A stretch of DNA of 46,772 nucleotides, taken from positions 1 to 46,772 of the forward strand of contig JAJDXW010000120.1 of assembly GCA_022823045.1 (NCBI GenBank), read 5' to 3'. This document shows, piece after piece, positions 31,602 through 40,991 of this stretch; position 1 is the stretch's first letter, and every line of letters begins with the position of its first letter. The notes below the pieces were generated by a model. That model made no database searches. It was not told the origin of the DNA and saw only the letters and a program-made list of their open reading frames with translations. This DNA comes from Gammaproteobacteria bacterium (GTDB taxonomy: Bacteria; Pseudomonadota; Gammaproteobacteria; HK1). Position numbers and translations under genes: made by a program.

Positions 31602-32977
31602 TCATCCCGCGACCACGCCGAGCATGCCGTCGGCGGTGAGCTCCGCGAGCTTCACCTCGACCACCCCGGGCACGCCCGGGCCATCCGGCGCGGAGCCGGA
31701 CCCCGCCATCTGCACCCGGATGTAGTTGTCGGTCCACCCCGCGCCGTCCGGTCCCTCGGGCAGGACCCCGGCCACCCGCCCGACGTGGCGCTCGCGGAAC
31801 ATGCGCCCCTTGTCGCGCGAGAGGCGCTTCAGGGCGCCGACCCGCCGCTTCTTCACCTCGGAGGGGACGTCGTCCTTCCAGGCCGCGGACTCGGACCCGG
31901 GACGCGGCGAGTACGTGAACGGGTGACATAGGTGACGGGAAGCTCGGCGAGCGCATCGAACGTGTCCTCGAAGGCAGCGTCGGTCTCGCCCGGGAACCCG
32001 CAGATGACGTCCGTCCCGATCCCGCAGTCCGGCACCCGCTCCGCGATCCGCTCGACGAGCCGCCGGAACCCCGACGCGGTGTAGCGGCGCCGCATGCGGG
32101 TGAGCACTTCGTCGTTCGCGCTCTGCATCGGGATGTGGAAGTGCCGGGCGAACCGCTCCTCGCCGGCCATCAGGGAGACGAGGTCGTCGTCAACCGACGC
32201 GGGCTCGATCGAGCTCAGCCGGAACCGCTCGAGCCCCGGCACGGCGAGGATCCGCTCGATGAGGTCAACGAGCGGCCGCCGGCTCCCGGCCCCCATCGCT
32301 GGGACATCCGCCCCGGGACCGAAACCCGGATCGAGCCCCCCGGGACCCCCGAGATCAAACCCGTAGTCCCCGGCGTGCACCCCGGTGACCACGATCTCGG
32401 GATAGCCGCCGTCCACGAGGCGCCGCACCTGATCGAGCACCGCCTCCGGCGCGCGGCTCCGGGAAACCCCGCGGGTCTGCGGCACGATGCAGAAGGAGCA
32501 GGACTCGTTGCAGCCCTCCTGGACCTTGACGAACGCGCGCCGGCGCTCGCGCATCTCCGTGATCGGCACCTCGAGGAACTTGCGGGCCTCCACGATCGGC
32601 GCCACCGCCAGCCGCGGCGCCTCGCCGGCCCGGGTGCGCGCGAGCTCGTCCACCACCCTCCCGCGGTCCGCCGCCCCCAGCACGAGCGAGACCCCCGGAA
32701 GCGCGGCGAGCTCGTCCGGAGCCCGCTGCGCGTAGCAGCCGGTGACCACGATCCTCGCCTCCGGGTTCTCGGCTTGGATCCGCCGCACCGCCTTGCGGGC
32801 CGAGGCGTCGGCCCGCGCGGTCACGCTGCACGTGTTGACGACGTAGACGTCGGCTTCCCCGCTCACCGACTCGTAGCGTCCCGACGCTTCGAGCAGGGTC
32901 CGGATGGACTCCGTGTCGTACTGGTTGAGGCGGCAGCCGAAGGTACGGAAGGCGACCCGCTCCCGATTCGATTTCAC
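31602..32977 (-). pseudogene. mtaB: tRNA t6A37 methylthiotransferase MtaB, apparent one-base frameshift
   Basis: MtaB-type radical SAM methylthiotransferase, which makes ms2t6A at tRNA position 37. The N-terminal UPF0004 domain has FGCRLNQYDTES and NTCSVTARAD. The radical SAM motif is CNESCSFC with IVPQTRG after it. A Gly/Pro-rich insertion (about 207-235) follows TGVHAGDYG. Reading stays in frame to PVTYV near 31925, then continues as unrelated Arg/Pro residues to 31853. Shifting by one base at that point restores HPFTYSPRPGSES, the VKKRR segment and a TRAM-like C-terminus ending at 31602. The simplest explanation is loss of one base (GTCCAC to GTCAC). It could be a sequencing error. The repaired protein would have about 458 residues. 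Confidence 0.88.
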
Positions 32978-33020
32978 CGATTCATCCCTTCTTCGAACCG
33001 CGGCGGCAGGACAGGCGGGA

Positions 33021-33455
33021 TCAGTCGGTGCCGGCCGTACTCTTGGTCAGGGTGACGACGTTGCAGCCGTCGACGCGCTCGTACTCGACATTGTCCATCA
33101 TCTGGTGCACGAGGAAGAGGCCCAACCCTCCCACTTCGCGTTCGTCCAGAGTGGCCTCGAGGTCGGCCTCCGGGGTCGCCGAGAGATCGAAGGGCGCGCT
33201 GTCGTCCACGATGACGACGATGAGCGCGGCGCCTTCCAGCCGCACGATGATCTCGATCCGGTGCGGCTCGTCGTCGTCGTATCCGTAGCTGATCGTGTTG
33301 GTCAGGATCTCGTCGATCGACAGGTTGACCGCGTACGCGATCTCCGGCGAGAGCTCCCGCTCCTCGCAGAACGCGTCGACCTTCGCCGCCGCGCCGACGA
33401 TCTCCCGCAGTTCGTTGGCGATCGCGATCTCGAGAACGTCGTCGTTGGAGGTCAT
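33021..33455 (-). CDS. RsbW-like anti-sigma/ATP-binding regulatory protein
   Basis: Protein of 144 residues with a GHKL ATPase fold of the HATPase_c_2 (RsbW/SpoIIAB) type. The N-box reads NLSIDEILTNTISYGY, the G-box region GGLGLFLVHQMMD. Such proteins act as anti-sigma factors or serine kinases in partner-switching circuits, normally with an STAS anti-anti-sigma partner and a PP2C phosphatase; neither is in this window. The ATG at 33455 is used, with GGGGATGG just upstream. It follows the HlyD adaptor gene by 28 bases on the same strand, so it may tie secretion to a regulatory switch, but this is inference. Confidence 0.88.
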   Translation of the reverse strand: MTSNDDVLEIAIANELREIVGAAAKVDAFCEERELSPEIAYAVNLSIDEILTNTISYGYDDDEPHRIEIIVRLEGAALIVVIVDDSAPFDLSATPEADLEATLDEREVGGLGLFLVHQMMDNVEYERVDGCNVVTLTKSTAGTD

Positions 33456-33483
33456 TCCATCCCCGTGCAAGGCGGCCGGCCCG

Positions 33484-34848
33484 TCATTCCTCGCGCAGCC
33501 CCCGGTGGAAGAAGTCCGTGACCGGCTGGGCCAGATAGCTCAACAGTGTACGTTCCGCGGTCCGGATCAGGACCTCCACCGGCATGCCCGGGGTAAGCGC
33601 GAGATCCTGCGCAGGCCACCGCCGGCGCGCATCGCCCTCCGCTTCCCCGGTCGCCGCCGTACCGGATGGCTCCCCGAGGTCGAGCTCCACCTCGTACCAG
33701 GACTGTCCACTCTCGAGGTCGCGCAACGCGTCGGCCGAAACCCGGCGCACGCGCCCGGCGAGCTCCGGCGTCACCCGGGCGGGGAAGGCCGAGAACCGGA
33801 GCACCGCCTCCTGCCCCGGCCAGACCTGGTCCACGTGGATCGGATCGAGCCGCGCGACCACGATGAGGCGCGCGGCCTCGGGCACGAGGTGGAGAATGGG
33901 CTCGCCGGGCCGCACCACCTCGCGCGGGGTGGACACGGTCATGCCGAACACCACCCCCGACACCGGCGCGCGCACTTCCATCCGGCCGAGACGCTCGCGC
34001 ACCGACGCGAGGCGCTCGCGCACCTGGTTCTCCCGAATGGCGGCATCCCGGGCCTGTTCCTCCGCCTTCTCGATTCGCACCGTGTCGATCTGGAGTATCT
34101 GGATCTCGAGCTCCTCGATGCGACCCCGCGCGCGGGCGATCGCGGCCGCGTTCGTCCCCGCCTGGCCTTCGAGGTTCCGGGCCGCCCGCTCGAGGGCGAG
34201 GAGCCGGTCGATCCGCGTGAGACCCTTGTCGAAGAGGTCCCGGTGGGCGCCGAGCTCGCGGCCGATGAGCTCGCTCTGCTGCCGCAGGGAGAGCGCCCGC
34301 GCCTCGAGCCCCTTGATCTCCTCGCCGGTCTGGGCGATGCGCTTGCGAAGGCGGGCTGCCTCGCCGGCCCGGGAGTCGGCCCTCGCCCGGAAGAGCCGCT
34401 CCTGGCCGTCGAGGATCTTCCGGACACCGGGATCGGTCCCCGCGAGCGACGCGAGCTCCGCGTCCCAGGCGATCTCGCCGGCGTCACGGAACTCCGCCTC
34501 CAGCCGATTCCGGCGGGCCACGAGCTCGGCATGCTGGTTATCGAGGATCGCCTCCTCCGAGCGAAGCAGGGTGTCGCTGAAGCGGATCAGCACCTCGTCC
34601 GTCGCCACCGCATCTCCGTCGCGGACCAGGATCTCGCTCACCGTACCGCCGTCGATGTGCTCGACGACCTGGTTGCGGGTCTCGACCGCCACCCGTCCCG
34701 AGGCGATGACCGCACCCGAGATCGAGGCGAACACGCTCCACGCGGCGAGGCCGCCGACGAGCACCACCAACCCTCCGAACCCGAGGATGAGGGCCCGGCG
34801 CTCCGTGTACCGGCGGGCGCCGCGACGGGGGCGGGAACCGGTGGTCAC
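33484..34848 (-). CDS. Type I secretion periplasmic adaptor (HlyD/PrtE family)
   Basis: Membrane fusion protein of 454 residues. One N-terminal inner-membrane segment is visible (ALILGFGGLVVLVGGLAAWSV, about 19-39 with flanks). Lipoyl-like halves sit around GRVAVETRNQVVEHIDGGTV and MEVRAPVSGVV, with a long coiled-coil hairpin (about 95-290) between them and a beta-barrel with the HlyD-type RPGEPILHLVP. It links the ABC ATPase to an outer-membrane TolC channel, which is not encoded here. The GTG start overlaps the ATPase stop (GTGA). Confidence 0.93.
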   Translation of the reverse strand: MTTGSRPRRGARRYTERRALILGFGGLVVLVGGLAAWSVFASISGAVIASGRVAVETRNQVVEHIDGGTVSEILVRDGDAVATDEVLIRFSDTLLRSEEAILDNQHAELVARRNRLEAEFRDAGEIAWDAELASLAGTDPGVRKILDGQERLFRARADSRAGEAARLRKRIAQTGEEIKGLEARALSLRQQSELIGRELGAHRDLFDKGLTRIDRLLALERAARNLEGQAGTNAAAIARARGRIEELEIQILQIDTVRIEKAEEQARDAAIRENQVRERLASVRERLGRMEVRAPVSGVVFGMTVSTPREVVRPGEPILHLVPEAARLIVVARLDPIHVDQVWPGQEAVLRFSAFPARVTPELAGRVRRVSADALRDLESGQSWYEVELDLGEPSGTAATGEAEGDARRRWPAQDLALTPGMPVEVLIRTAERTLLSYLAQPVTDFFHRGLREE

Positions 34849-36797
34849 GACGTGCCGTCCCGGCCGAGCCTCTCGGCGGCGGCGCCACGCTCACCCGGAC
34901 CGGACGGGGACTCGCCCGAACCCGACACCCGCTCGATGGCCCGGGCGACCCGCTCGTCCCGCCCGCTTTCGGAGGCGCGAATGGAGTAGGACCTGCCCTG
35001 CCTCCCCTGTCGCCCCTGTCTCGCCGGAGAGCCCGATGCGTCCCGTCCGGGGGCCGGGCGACCGGCTTCCGTCCCGCGCGCGTCCGCGCCCCCTCGGCCC
35101 TCCACCGCCTGGAGCGGCCGCACCGGGGCCCTGCGCGGCTCCGCGGTCGCGGGCACGGGACGCCCGTTCTTCATCAGGTACACCGTGTCGCACTGTGCGA
35201 ACGCGCCGTGGCGATGGGCGACGATGACCGCCGCTCCGCCCCGCTTCTTGTGGCCGTCCACCGCGCGGGCGAGGGCCATCGTTCCCTCGGCGTCGAGGTT
35301 GGAGTCGGGTTCGTCCATGACCACCACCACCGGCGAGCCGTAGAACGCCCGCGCGAGCGCGATCCGCTGGCGCTGGCCGCCCGAGAGCGCCGCACCGCCC
35401 GCCGACACCTGGAAGTCGTACCCGCCGGGGAGGCCGAGGATCATCTCGTGCGCCCCGGTGCGTTTCGCCGCGTTGACGACCTCGTCGTCGTCCGCGTCGG
35501 GAGAGAAGCGGGAGATGTTCTCCGCCACCGTGCCGTCGAAGAGGACCACCTCCTGCGGAAGATACCCCACGTAGCGCCCGAGCTCCTCGCCGTAGTGATC
35601 GAGCTCGGCCTCATCGAGACGGACCGAGCCTCCGAGCGGTGACCAGACTCCGGCGAGCGCGCGGGCGAGCGTGGACTTGCCCGCCGCCGAGGGGCCGGCG
35701 ATCCCTGCCGCCTGCCCCGGCTCGAGGCGCAGAGAAGCCCCCCGCACCCCCGCCGTCCGCGCCCCGGGCGCGACAACGGAGAGGTTCTGCGCTTCGAGGA
35801 TCGCGCGGGGGGGGGGCAGGGCGGTACGGTCCGGAGCGGGCGGCGTCTCCCGGAGCAGGGCGATGAGCGAACGCCGTGCGGCGACCACCCGCTGCAGCAT
35901 CGGCCACTGCGCGACCGCCTGGTCGATCGGGGCGAGCGCCCGTCCCAGGAGAATCGACGCGGCGATCATGACTCCCGGGGTCACCTCGCCGCGGATCGCG
36001 AGCCACGCGCCAAGGCCGAGCATCATCGACTGGAGGAAGAGCCGCAGGGTCCGCGTCACCGATCCGTAGAAGCCACTCCGGTGGGACACCGCGAGCGAGG
36101 TGTCCAGGAGCTCCCCGCGCAGGGTCGCCGACCGGGCGATCACCGCGTCCTGCATGCCGAGACCCTGCACCGTCTCACCGCCCACGCGCATCTGCTCGAT
36201 GAAGTGCCCCGACCTCGCGGTCGCCTCCCGCGCCTCCCGGTGGAGACGGCTCGTTCCGGCCTGGTTGAGGAGGGCGATGAGGAGCAGCAGGCAGCCGGAG
36301 AGCGCGGCGAGGACCCCCAGCAGCCAGTGAAACATGAAGAGTGTCGCGAGGAACACCGGGGTCCACGGCGCGTCGAAGAACGCGAACGGCCCCGAACTCG
36401 TCGCGAATTGCTGGATCGCCTCGAGGTCGCGGAGCCCGGTAGCGGGGCGGGAGCGCTCCGCGGGGGAGACCGCGCGGGCGAGGATGGCCCGGATGACCCG
36501 GGCGTCGAGGCGCTCCTGAAGGCGCGCGCCGGCGAAGGCGAGCACCCTCCCCCGGGCGTGGTCGAGGACACCCATCATCAGGAAGAGGAACGCCGCGATG
36601 GCGGCGAGGGTGACCAAGGTCGCCTCCGACTTCGAGGCGAGCACCCGGTCGTAGACCTGGAGCATGAAGAGCGGCCCGGTGAGCATCAGCAGGTTGACGC
36701 CCACGCTGAAGAGTCCGCACGAGAGGAACAACCGGCGACTCTCGGAGAGCGCCGTCCGGATCTCCCGGTCGCCGTGCCGGTGGTCCGCCATCGGCAA
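34845..36797 (-). CDS. Type I secretion ABC transporter (PrtD family) with long C-terminal tail
   Basis: Fused permease-ATPase of 650 residues. The transmembrane domain occupies about 20-300 (LFSVGVNLLMLTGPLFMLQVYDRV is the PrtD/AprD opening, shown here by its family-typical MLQVYDRV). The nucleotide-binding domain has Walker A GPSAAGKST, signature ALSGGQRQRIALARA and Walker B VVVVMDEPDSN. There is no C39 peptidase domain, so the cargo should carry an uncleaved C-terminal signal, matching the RTX protein at 42045-44711. About 100 residues beyond the usual end are low-complexity and charged, with ARQGRQGRQGR. The ATG at 36797 or 36791 fits. Confidence 0.93.
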   Translation of the reverse strand: MPMADHRHGDREIRTALSESRRLFLSCGLFSVGVNLLMLTGPLFMLQVYDRVLASKSEATLVTLAAIAAFLFLMMGVLDHARGRVLAFAGARLQERLDARVIRAILARAVSPAERSRPATGLRDLEAIQQFATSSGPFAFFDAPWTPVFLATLFMFHWLLGVLAALSGCLLLLIALLNQAGTSRLHREAREATARSGHFIEQMRVGGETVQGLGMQDAVIARSATLRGELLDTSLAVSHRSGFYGSVTRTLRLFLQSMMLGLGAWLAIRGEVTPGVMIAASILLGRALAPIDQAVAQWPMLQRVVAARRSLIALLRETPPAPDRTALPPPRAILEAQNLSVVAPGARTAGVRGASLRLEPGQAAGIAGPSAAGKSTLARALAGVWSPLGGSVRLDEAELDHYGEELGRYVGYLPQEVVLFDGTVAENISRFSPDADDDEVVNAAKRTGAHEMILGLPGGYDFQVSAGGAALSGGQRQRIALARAFYGSPVVVVMDEPDSNLDAEGTMALARAVDGHKKRGGAAVIVAHRHGAFAQCDTVYLMKNGRPVPATAEPRRAPVRPLQAVEGRGGADARGTEAGRPAPGRDASGSPARQGRQGRQGRSYSIRASESGRDERVARAIERVSGSGESPSGPGERGAAAERLGRDGTS

Positions 36798-37081
36798 GCT
36801 ACATCAGACCCGGTCCGGACGCCTCGGCATCCTCGGGCCGCACCCGCCGCCCGACGCCCGCGGAGCGGGATGCCCCACGGCCACGAGCGTTCCGCATTCC
36901 CCCCGCCGCGGCCTTCCCGGACCGTTCCCGAGTCGGGAAGGCGCCGTGGCCGAAGCCTCGCATGTCATCACGCCACCGTCCGTCTTCGAGCCCTGACTCC
37001 ACGCACCGCACCCGCGCGCGAACGGCTGCCTGCATGCTGTTATAGCACGCCCGTGATCGACGCGCACATGAACCTGCTCCG
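36798..37081. other. Gap upstream of the type I secretion operon
   Basis: 284 bases between the glycosyltransferase stop and the ABC ATPase start. On the minus strand a TATAAC (37044-37039) could be a -10 box, but no good -35 lies 16-18 bases before it. A short Arg/Gly-rich frame from an ATG at about 37035 to 36799 looks compositional and is not called. Confidence 0.35.
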
Positions 37082-38293
37082 TCAGCCGTCCAGCACCGCG
37101 TCCGCCACCACCTCGAGGAGCCGGGCGCGCTGCGGCACGAGCCGCGAGGCGGCGTAACGCTCCACCGCGGTTTGCCGCGCCGCCTCGCGCAGGGGCTCGA
37201 AGACCCGGGAGCCGTCGAGGGCCTCGCAGATCCGGTCGGCGAGCGCACCGGTGTCGAAGAAGTCGACGAGGAGCCCGTTCTCCCCGTCGCGGACCACCTC
37301 GCGCACCGGTTCGGTATCCGATGCGACGAGGAGGCAGCCGGCGCTCATCGCCTCGATCATCGACCACGAGAGCACGAACGGAATGGTCAGGTAGACGTGC
37401 ACGGAGGAGGCGAGGAGGACCTCTCGATAGAGGTTGCGGGGCAGCCGCCCGGTGAAGTGGAGGCGGTCGAGGTCGAGATCGAGCTCGCGCAGCATCTTCT
37501 GTCGATAGGTGTCGCCGCCGGCGAGCCGCCGCCCGTAGGCCACCCGATCCTCGCCGACGATGACGACGTGGGCGCGGGGGCGGCGCCTCTGGACCGCCGC
37601 GAAGGCGGCCATCGCCTGGGGGAAGCCGCGGTAGGGCTCCATGCCCCGCGATACGTAGGTGATGATCTCGCCGGCGTGGGAGAGATCCAGCCCCGGCAGG
37701 GCGAACCGCCGGCCCGGCTCCGGTGCGAAGTAGTCGGTGTCCACCCCGTCGTGCTGCACGGTAAGCTTCCGCCGGAGCGCCCTCGGAAACCGCGATGCCT
37801 GCCAGGCGGTCGGAGCAAGGCCCCAGTTGCACGCGGCGAGGTCGAGAAGGATGGCCGCGTTGAGGGTCCGGATCCGGTGCTCGTCATCGCGCGTCGGCGG
37901 TTCGAGGAACCCGACGTCCCCGCCCCGCGACCGGTAGTACCACTCGAAGTAGCCGACGTACCTAGCGTCGGGCCAGACGTCCCGGACGTAGAGGCCGGGA
38001 CCCCACCCCGAATGGGCCACCACGAGGTCGGGAGAGTAGCCCTCTTCCTTCAGCTTCCACCCGACGCGCGCGAGGGCCTGCCCGTTGAGGACCGCGGACT
38101 CCACGAACGCGAGGTAGGGGTGCTGCTCCCGCCGGACCGCCCGGTGCGGCTTGTATCGCACCATCCGCAGCCAGTCCGGGGCGTCCCCCGTCCAGCGGGT
38201 GCCGAAGGTCACGTCGTGGCCCCGCTCCGAGAGGAGCCGGGCGACGGGCCCGAACTGGGCGGGGAAGTTGTTGTGCAGGAACAGAATACGCAC
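37082..38293 (-). CDS. Family 4 glycosyltransferase
   Basis: GT-B glycosyltransferase of 403 residues. The N-terminal acceptor domain opens with VRILFLHNNFPAQFGPVARL, characteristic of the Glyco_trans_4_3 type. The C-terminal domain holds ITYVSRGMEPYRGFPQ, HVVIVGEDRVAYG, and the nucleotide-sugar-binding segment MIEAMSAGCLLVASDTEPV, followed by GENGLLVDFFD. The start is the GTG at 38293, where family homology begins. It diverges from rfbCBDA, so it may use dTDP-rhamnose or act on the same glycan, but neither donor nor acceptor can be read here. Confidence 0.92.
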   Translation of the reverse strand: MRILFLHNNFPAQFGPVARLLSERGHDVTFGTRWTGDAPDWLRMVRYKPHRAVRREQHPYLAFVESAVLNGQALARVGWKLKEEGYSPDLVVAHSGWGPGLYVRDVWPDARYVGYFEWYYRSRGGDVGFLEPPTRDDEHRIRTLNAAILLDLAACNWGLAPTAWQASRFPRALRRKLTVQHDGVDTDYFAPEPGRRFALPGLDLSHAGEIITYVSRGMEPYRGFPQAMAAFAAVQRRRPRAHVVIVGEDRVAYGRRLAGGDTYRQKMLRELDLDLDRLHFTGRLPRNLYREVLLASSVHVYLTIPFVLSWSMIEAMSAGCLLVASDTEPVREVVRDGENGLLVDFFDTGALADRICEALDGSRVFEPLREAARQTAVERYAASRLVPQRARLLEVVADAVLDG

Positions 38294-38302
38294 CGGACTG
38301 AT

Positions 38303-38329
38303 CCCGGACGGCCCGGACGGCCCGGACGG
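38303..38329. repeat. Three tandem copies of a 9-base repeat
   Basis: CCCGGACGG is repeated three times without interruption just upstream of the glycosyltransferase start, in the divergent gap before rfbC. Such a short tandem could vary in copy number and change promoter or leader spacing, though no promoter element is placed in it. Confidence 0.8.
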
Positions 38330-38367
38330 GGGGTGATGATACCCCCGTCTCCCCGGCCCTTGGTGCA

Positions 38368-38373
38368 TAGAAT
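38368..38373 (+). promoter_or_regulatory. Possible -10 element for rfbCBDA
   Basis: TAGAAT matches TATAAT at five of six positions and lies 73 bases before the rfbC ATG. The -35 region is not recognisable (upstream sequence is C-rich). Confidence 0.3.
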
Positions 38374-38446
38374 GTCGCTTTCCGGGAGGTGGGCGGCAGG
38401 CGGCGCCGCTGCCCGGCCCGGGCCAGGTCGGAGGACGGGGCGCGCG

Positions 38447-39022
38447 ATGGAAGTTCGGGAGCTGTCCATCCCGGAGGTCAAGATGCTGATCCCGGAACGC
38501 CTCGGCGATGACCGGGGATTCCTCGCGGAGGTGTACAACCGCAGGGCGCTCGCCGAGGCCGGAATCGACGTCGAGTTCGTGCAGGACAACCACTCGTCGT
38601 CGCGGAGGAGGGGAACGGTGCGCGGGCTGCATTTCCAGGCCCCGCCCCGCGCCCAGGTCAAGCTGGTGCGGGTCGTGCGGGGGTCGGTGTTCGATGTCGC
38701 CGTCGACCTCCGGCGGGGCTCACCCACCTACCGCCGGCACGCGAGCGCGGTCCTCTCCGCCGAGGCGGGGAACCAGTTGCTGGTCCCGGTTGGCTTCGCC
38801 CACGGCTTCATGACCCTCGAACCCGACACCGAGGTGGTCTACAAGGTGAGCGATCACTACGCGCCTGACCGGGAACGGGGGCTCCTGTGGAATGATCCCG
38901 CCCTCGGGATCCGGTGGCCGCTCCCGGAGCGCGACGCGGTGCTCTCGGACCGGGACCGGCGGCAGCCGACGCTCGGGGAGCTCGTGACGCCGTTCGGACC
39001 GGGCGCCGGCGAGAGCGCATGA
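38447..39022 (+). CDS. rfbC: dTDP-4-dehydrorhamnose 3,5-epimerase
   Basis: RmlC-type cupin epimerase of 191 residues, third step of dTDP-L-rhamnose synthesis. DDRGFLAEVYN, FVQDNHSSSRRRGTVRGLHF with the catalytic His, then QVKLVRVVRGSVFDVAVDLR and PVGFAHGFMTLE are conserved RmlC blocks. A YAPDRERGLLWNDPALGI segment ends the fold. GGAGG lies about twelve bases before the ATG. Its stop overlaps the rfbB start. Confidence 0.95.
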   Translation: MEVRELSIPEVKMLIPERLGDDRGFLAEVYNRRALAEAGIDVEFVQDNHSSSRRRGTVRGLHFQAPPRAQVKLVRVVRGSVFDVAVDLRRGSPTYRRHASAVLSAEAGNQLLVPVGFAHGFMTLEPDTEVVYKVSDHYAPDRERGLLWNDPALGIRWPLPERDAVLSDRDRRQPTLGELVTPFGPGAGESA

Positions 39023-40095
39023 TGGGGTTGGAACGCGTGCTGGTGACCGGCGGAGCGGGGTTCATCGGCTCCTGCATGGTGCGCCGACTGGTGGCCGCGG
39101 GCAGGCGGGTCGTCACCGTCGACCTCCTGACCTACGCGGGCCGCCCCGCGTCGCTGGGGAGCGCCCTCGATGCCCCGAACCATGCCCTCGAACGGGCCGA
39201 CATCCGGGACGGCGCCGCCATGCGCCGCATCCTTGCCGAGGGCCGCCCCGAGGCGGTGATCCATCTCGCGGCCGAATCGCACGTCGACCGCTCCATCGAC
39301 GCCCCCATGGACTTCGTGACCACCAACGTCGAGGGCACCGCGGCTCTGCTCGCGGCCACGACCGGGTACTGGCGGGATCTCCCCGCCCCGGAGCGGGAGG
39401 CATTTCGCTTCCTCCACGTCTCGACCGACGAGGTCTACGGCTCGCTCGGGGACGGGGATGCCGGCGCCTTCACCGAGGCGAGCCCCTGCCGTCCCAACTC
39501 CCCCTACGCCGCGAGCAAGGCGGCTTCGGACCACTTCGCCCGGGCCTGGCACCGGACCTTCGGGCTGCCGGTCCTGACGAGCCACGGCTCCAACAGCTAC
39601 GGCCCGCGCCAGATGCCGGAGAAGCTGGTGCCGGTCGCCATCCTCGCGGCCCTGGAGGGCCGGCCGATCCCCGTCTACGGAGACGGCCGGCATGTCCGCG
39701 ACTGGCTCTTCGTCGAGGACCACGTGCACGCGCTCGAGTCCATCGTCGAGCGGGGGGAGCCCGGGGGGGTCTACAACGTGGGGGCGGGCGCCGGGACGAC
39801 GAACCTCGATCTGGTGCGGGCGATCTGCGCCCGGATGGACGAGCTCGTGCCGGACAGCCCGTGGTGCCCCCACGCGGACCTCGTCACCCTCGTCCCGGAC
39901 CGCCCGGGACATGACCGGCGCTACGCTCTCGATTCCGGTCGCGTGCGCCGCGAGCTCGGATGGCGGCCGGCCGTGGACCTCGACGAGGGTCTCGGACGGA
40001 CGGTTCGGTGGTATCTCGAGAACCGCCGGTGGTGGCAGGAGATCCGCGCCGGGGGCTTCGAGGACCGCCGGCGCCAGGGTCTCGGCGCCGGATAG
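39019..40095 (+). CDS. rfbB: dTDP-glucose 4,6-dehydratase
   Basis: RmlB-type extended SDR of 358 residues, second step of dTDP-rhamnose synthesis. The NAD motif is TGGAGFIGS. HLAAESHVDRSI, STDEVYGSLG and the YAASK catalytic pair are RmlB signatures, followed by NSYGPRQMPEKL and VEDHVHA. The first of two adjacent ATGs (39019) overlaps the rfbC stop (ATGA); the second starts at 39022. It ends eight bases before rfbD. Confidence 0.95.
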   Translation: MMGLERVLVTGGAGFIGSCMVRRLVAAGRRVVTVDLLTYAGRPASLGSALDAPNHALERADIRDGAAMRRILAEGRPEAVIHLAAESHVDRSIDAPMDFVTTNVEGTAALLAATTGYWRDLPAPEREAFRFLHVSTDEVYGSLGDGDAGAFTEASPCRPNSPYAASKAASDHFARAWHRTFGLPVLTSHGSNSYGPRQMPEKLVPVAILAALEGRPIPVYGDGRHVRDWLFVEDHVHALESIVERGEPGGVYNVGAGAGTTNLDLVRAICARMDELVPDSPWCPHADLVTLVPDRPGHDRRYALDSGRVRRELGWRPAVDLDEGLGRTVRWYLENRRWWQEIRAGGFEDRRRQGLGAG

Positions 40096-40103
40096 CCGGA
40101 TCG

Positions 40104-40991
40104 ATGCGCCGCAGAGCGCTGCTCCTCGGCCCGGACGGTCAGCTCGGCTCCGAGATCCGTCGCGCCCACGCGGCGTCGGGGGGTGCGATCGAGCTGATTC
40201 CGCTCGGCCGGGACAAGCTGGACCTCGCGGAGCGGGGAGCGGTCGAGCGGGTGGCCGGCGGCCTCGACTTCGACGTGCTCGTCAACTGCGCGGGCTTCAC
40301 CCGGGTGGACGACGCGGAGGATGAGGCCGCCCTCGCCTTCAAGGTCAATGCGCACGCGGTGGAGGCGATGGCCCGGGTCTGCTCCGCGCGCCGCGCCCGG
40401 TTCGTCCACGTCAGCACCGACTACGTGTTCGGCGGCGACGCGGGGCGCCGCCGGCCGCTTCGCGAGGAGGATCCGACCGCGCCGGTCAATGTCTACGGGG
40501 CCTCCAAGGCGATGGGCGAGAGCCTCGCCCGGCTTGGCTGCGACGACGCGGTCATCGTCCGCACCGCCTCGCTCTTCGGGGTCGCGGGAGCAGCCGGGCG
40601 GGGCGGCAACTTCGTCGAGTCCGTGATCCGCTCCGCCCGCGAGAACGGGGCCCTGCGCGTCGTCGACGATCAGGCCATGTCCCCGACCGCCGCCGCCGAC
40701 GTCGCCGAGGTCGTGTTGAAAATGCTGGTGCAAGGGTGCGAGCCGGGGCTCTACCACGCGGTCAACTCGGGCGCGTCGACCTGGTTCGAGTTCGCCCGCG
40801 CGATCCTTCGCCGCGCCGGTGCGGAGGCGGCGGTCATGCCGTGCGCCACCCGCGACCACCCGGCGCGCGCCGTCCGCCCGCGCTACAGCGTGCTCGACAA
40901 CGCGAGGGTTTCGGCCGCGTTCGGACCGATGCCGGCCTGGCCGGACGCCCTCGACCGCTACCTTCGCGCCCGGGGACACCTCGCGGCATGA
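40104..40991 (+). CDS. rfbD: dTDP-4-dehydrorhamnose reductase
   Basis: RmlD-type reductase of 295 residues, final step to dTDP-L-rhamnose. The N-terminal cofactor loop is [36 protein letters not shown] and [10 protein letters not shown] with the Tyr-x-x-x-Lys pair, then RTASLFG, are the family blocks. The ATG at 40104 gives a standard N-terminus and length. Its stop overlaps the rfbA start (ATGA). Confidence 0.94.
   Translation: MRRRALLLGPDGQLGSEIRRAHAASGGAIELIPLGRDKLDLAERGAVERVAGGLDFDVLVNCAGFTRVDDAEDEAALAFKVNAHAVEAMARVCSARRARFVHVSTDYVFGGDAGRRRPLREEDPTAPVNVYGASKAMGESLARLGCDDAVIVRTASLFGVAGAAGRGGNFVESVIRSARENGALRVVDDQAMSPTAAADVAEVVLKMLVQGCEPGLYHAVNSGASTWFEFARAILRRAGAEAAVMPCATRDHPARAVRPRYSVLDNARVSAAFGPMPAWPDALDRYLRARGHLAA

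Noticed and set aside
36799-37035. Small minus-strand frame between the glycosyltransferase and ABC ATPase genes
   Set aside because: Arg/Gly-rich composition, no ribosome-binding site and no family resemblance.
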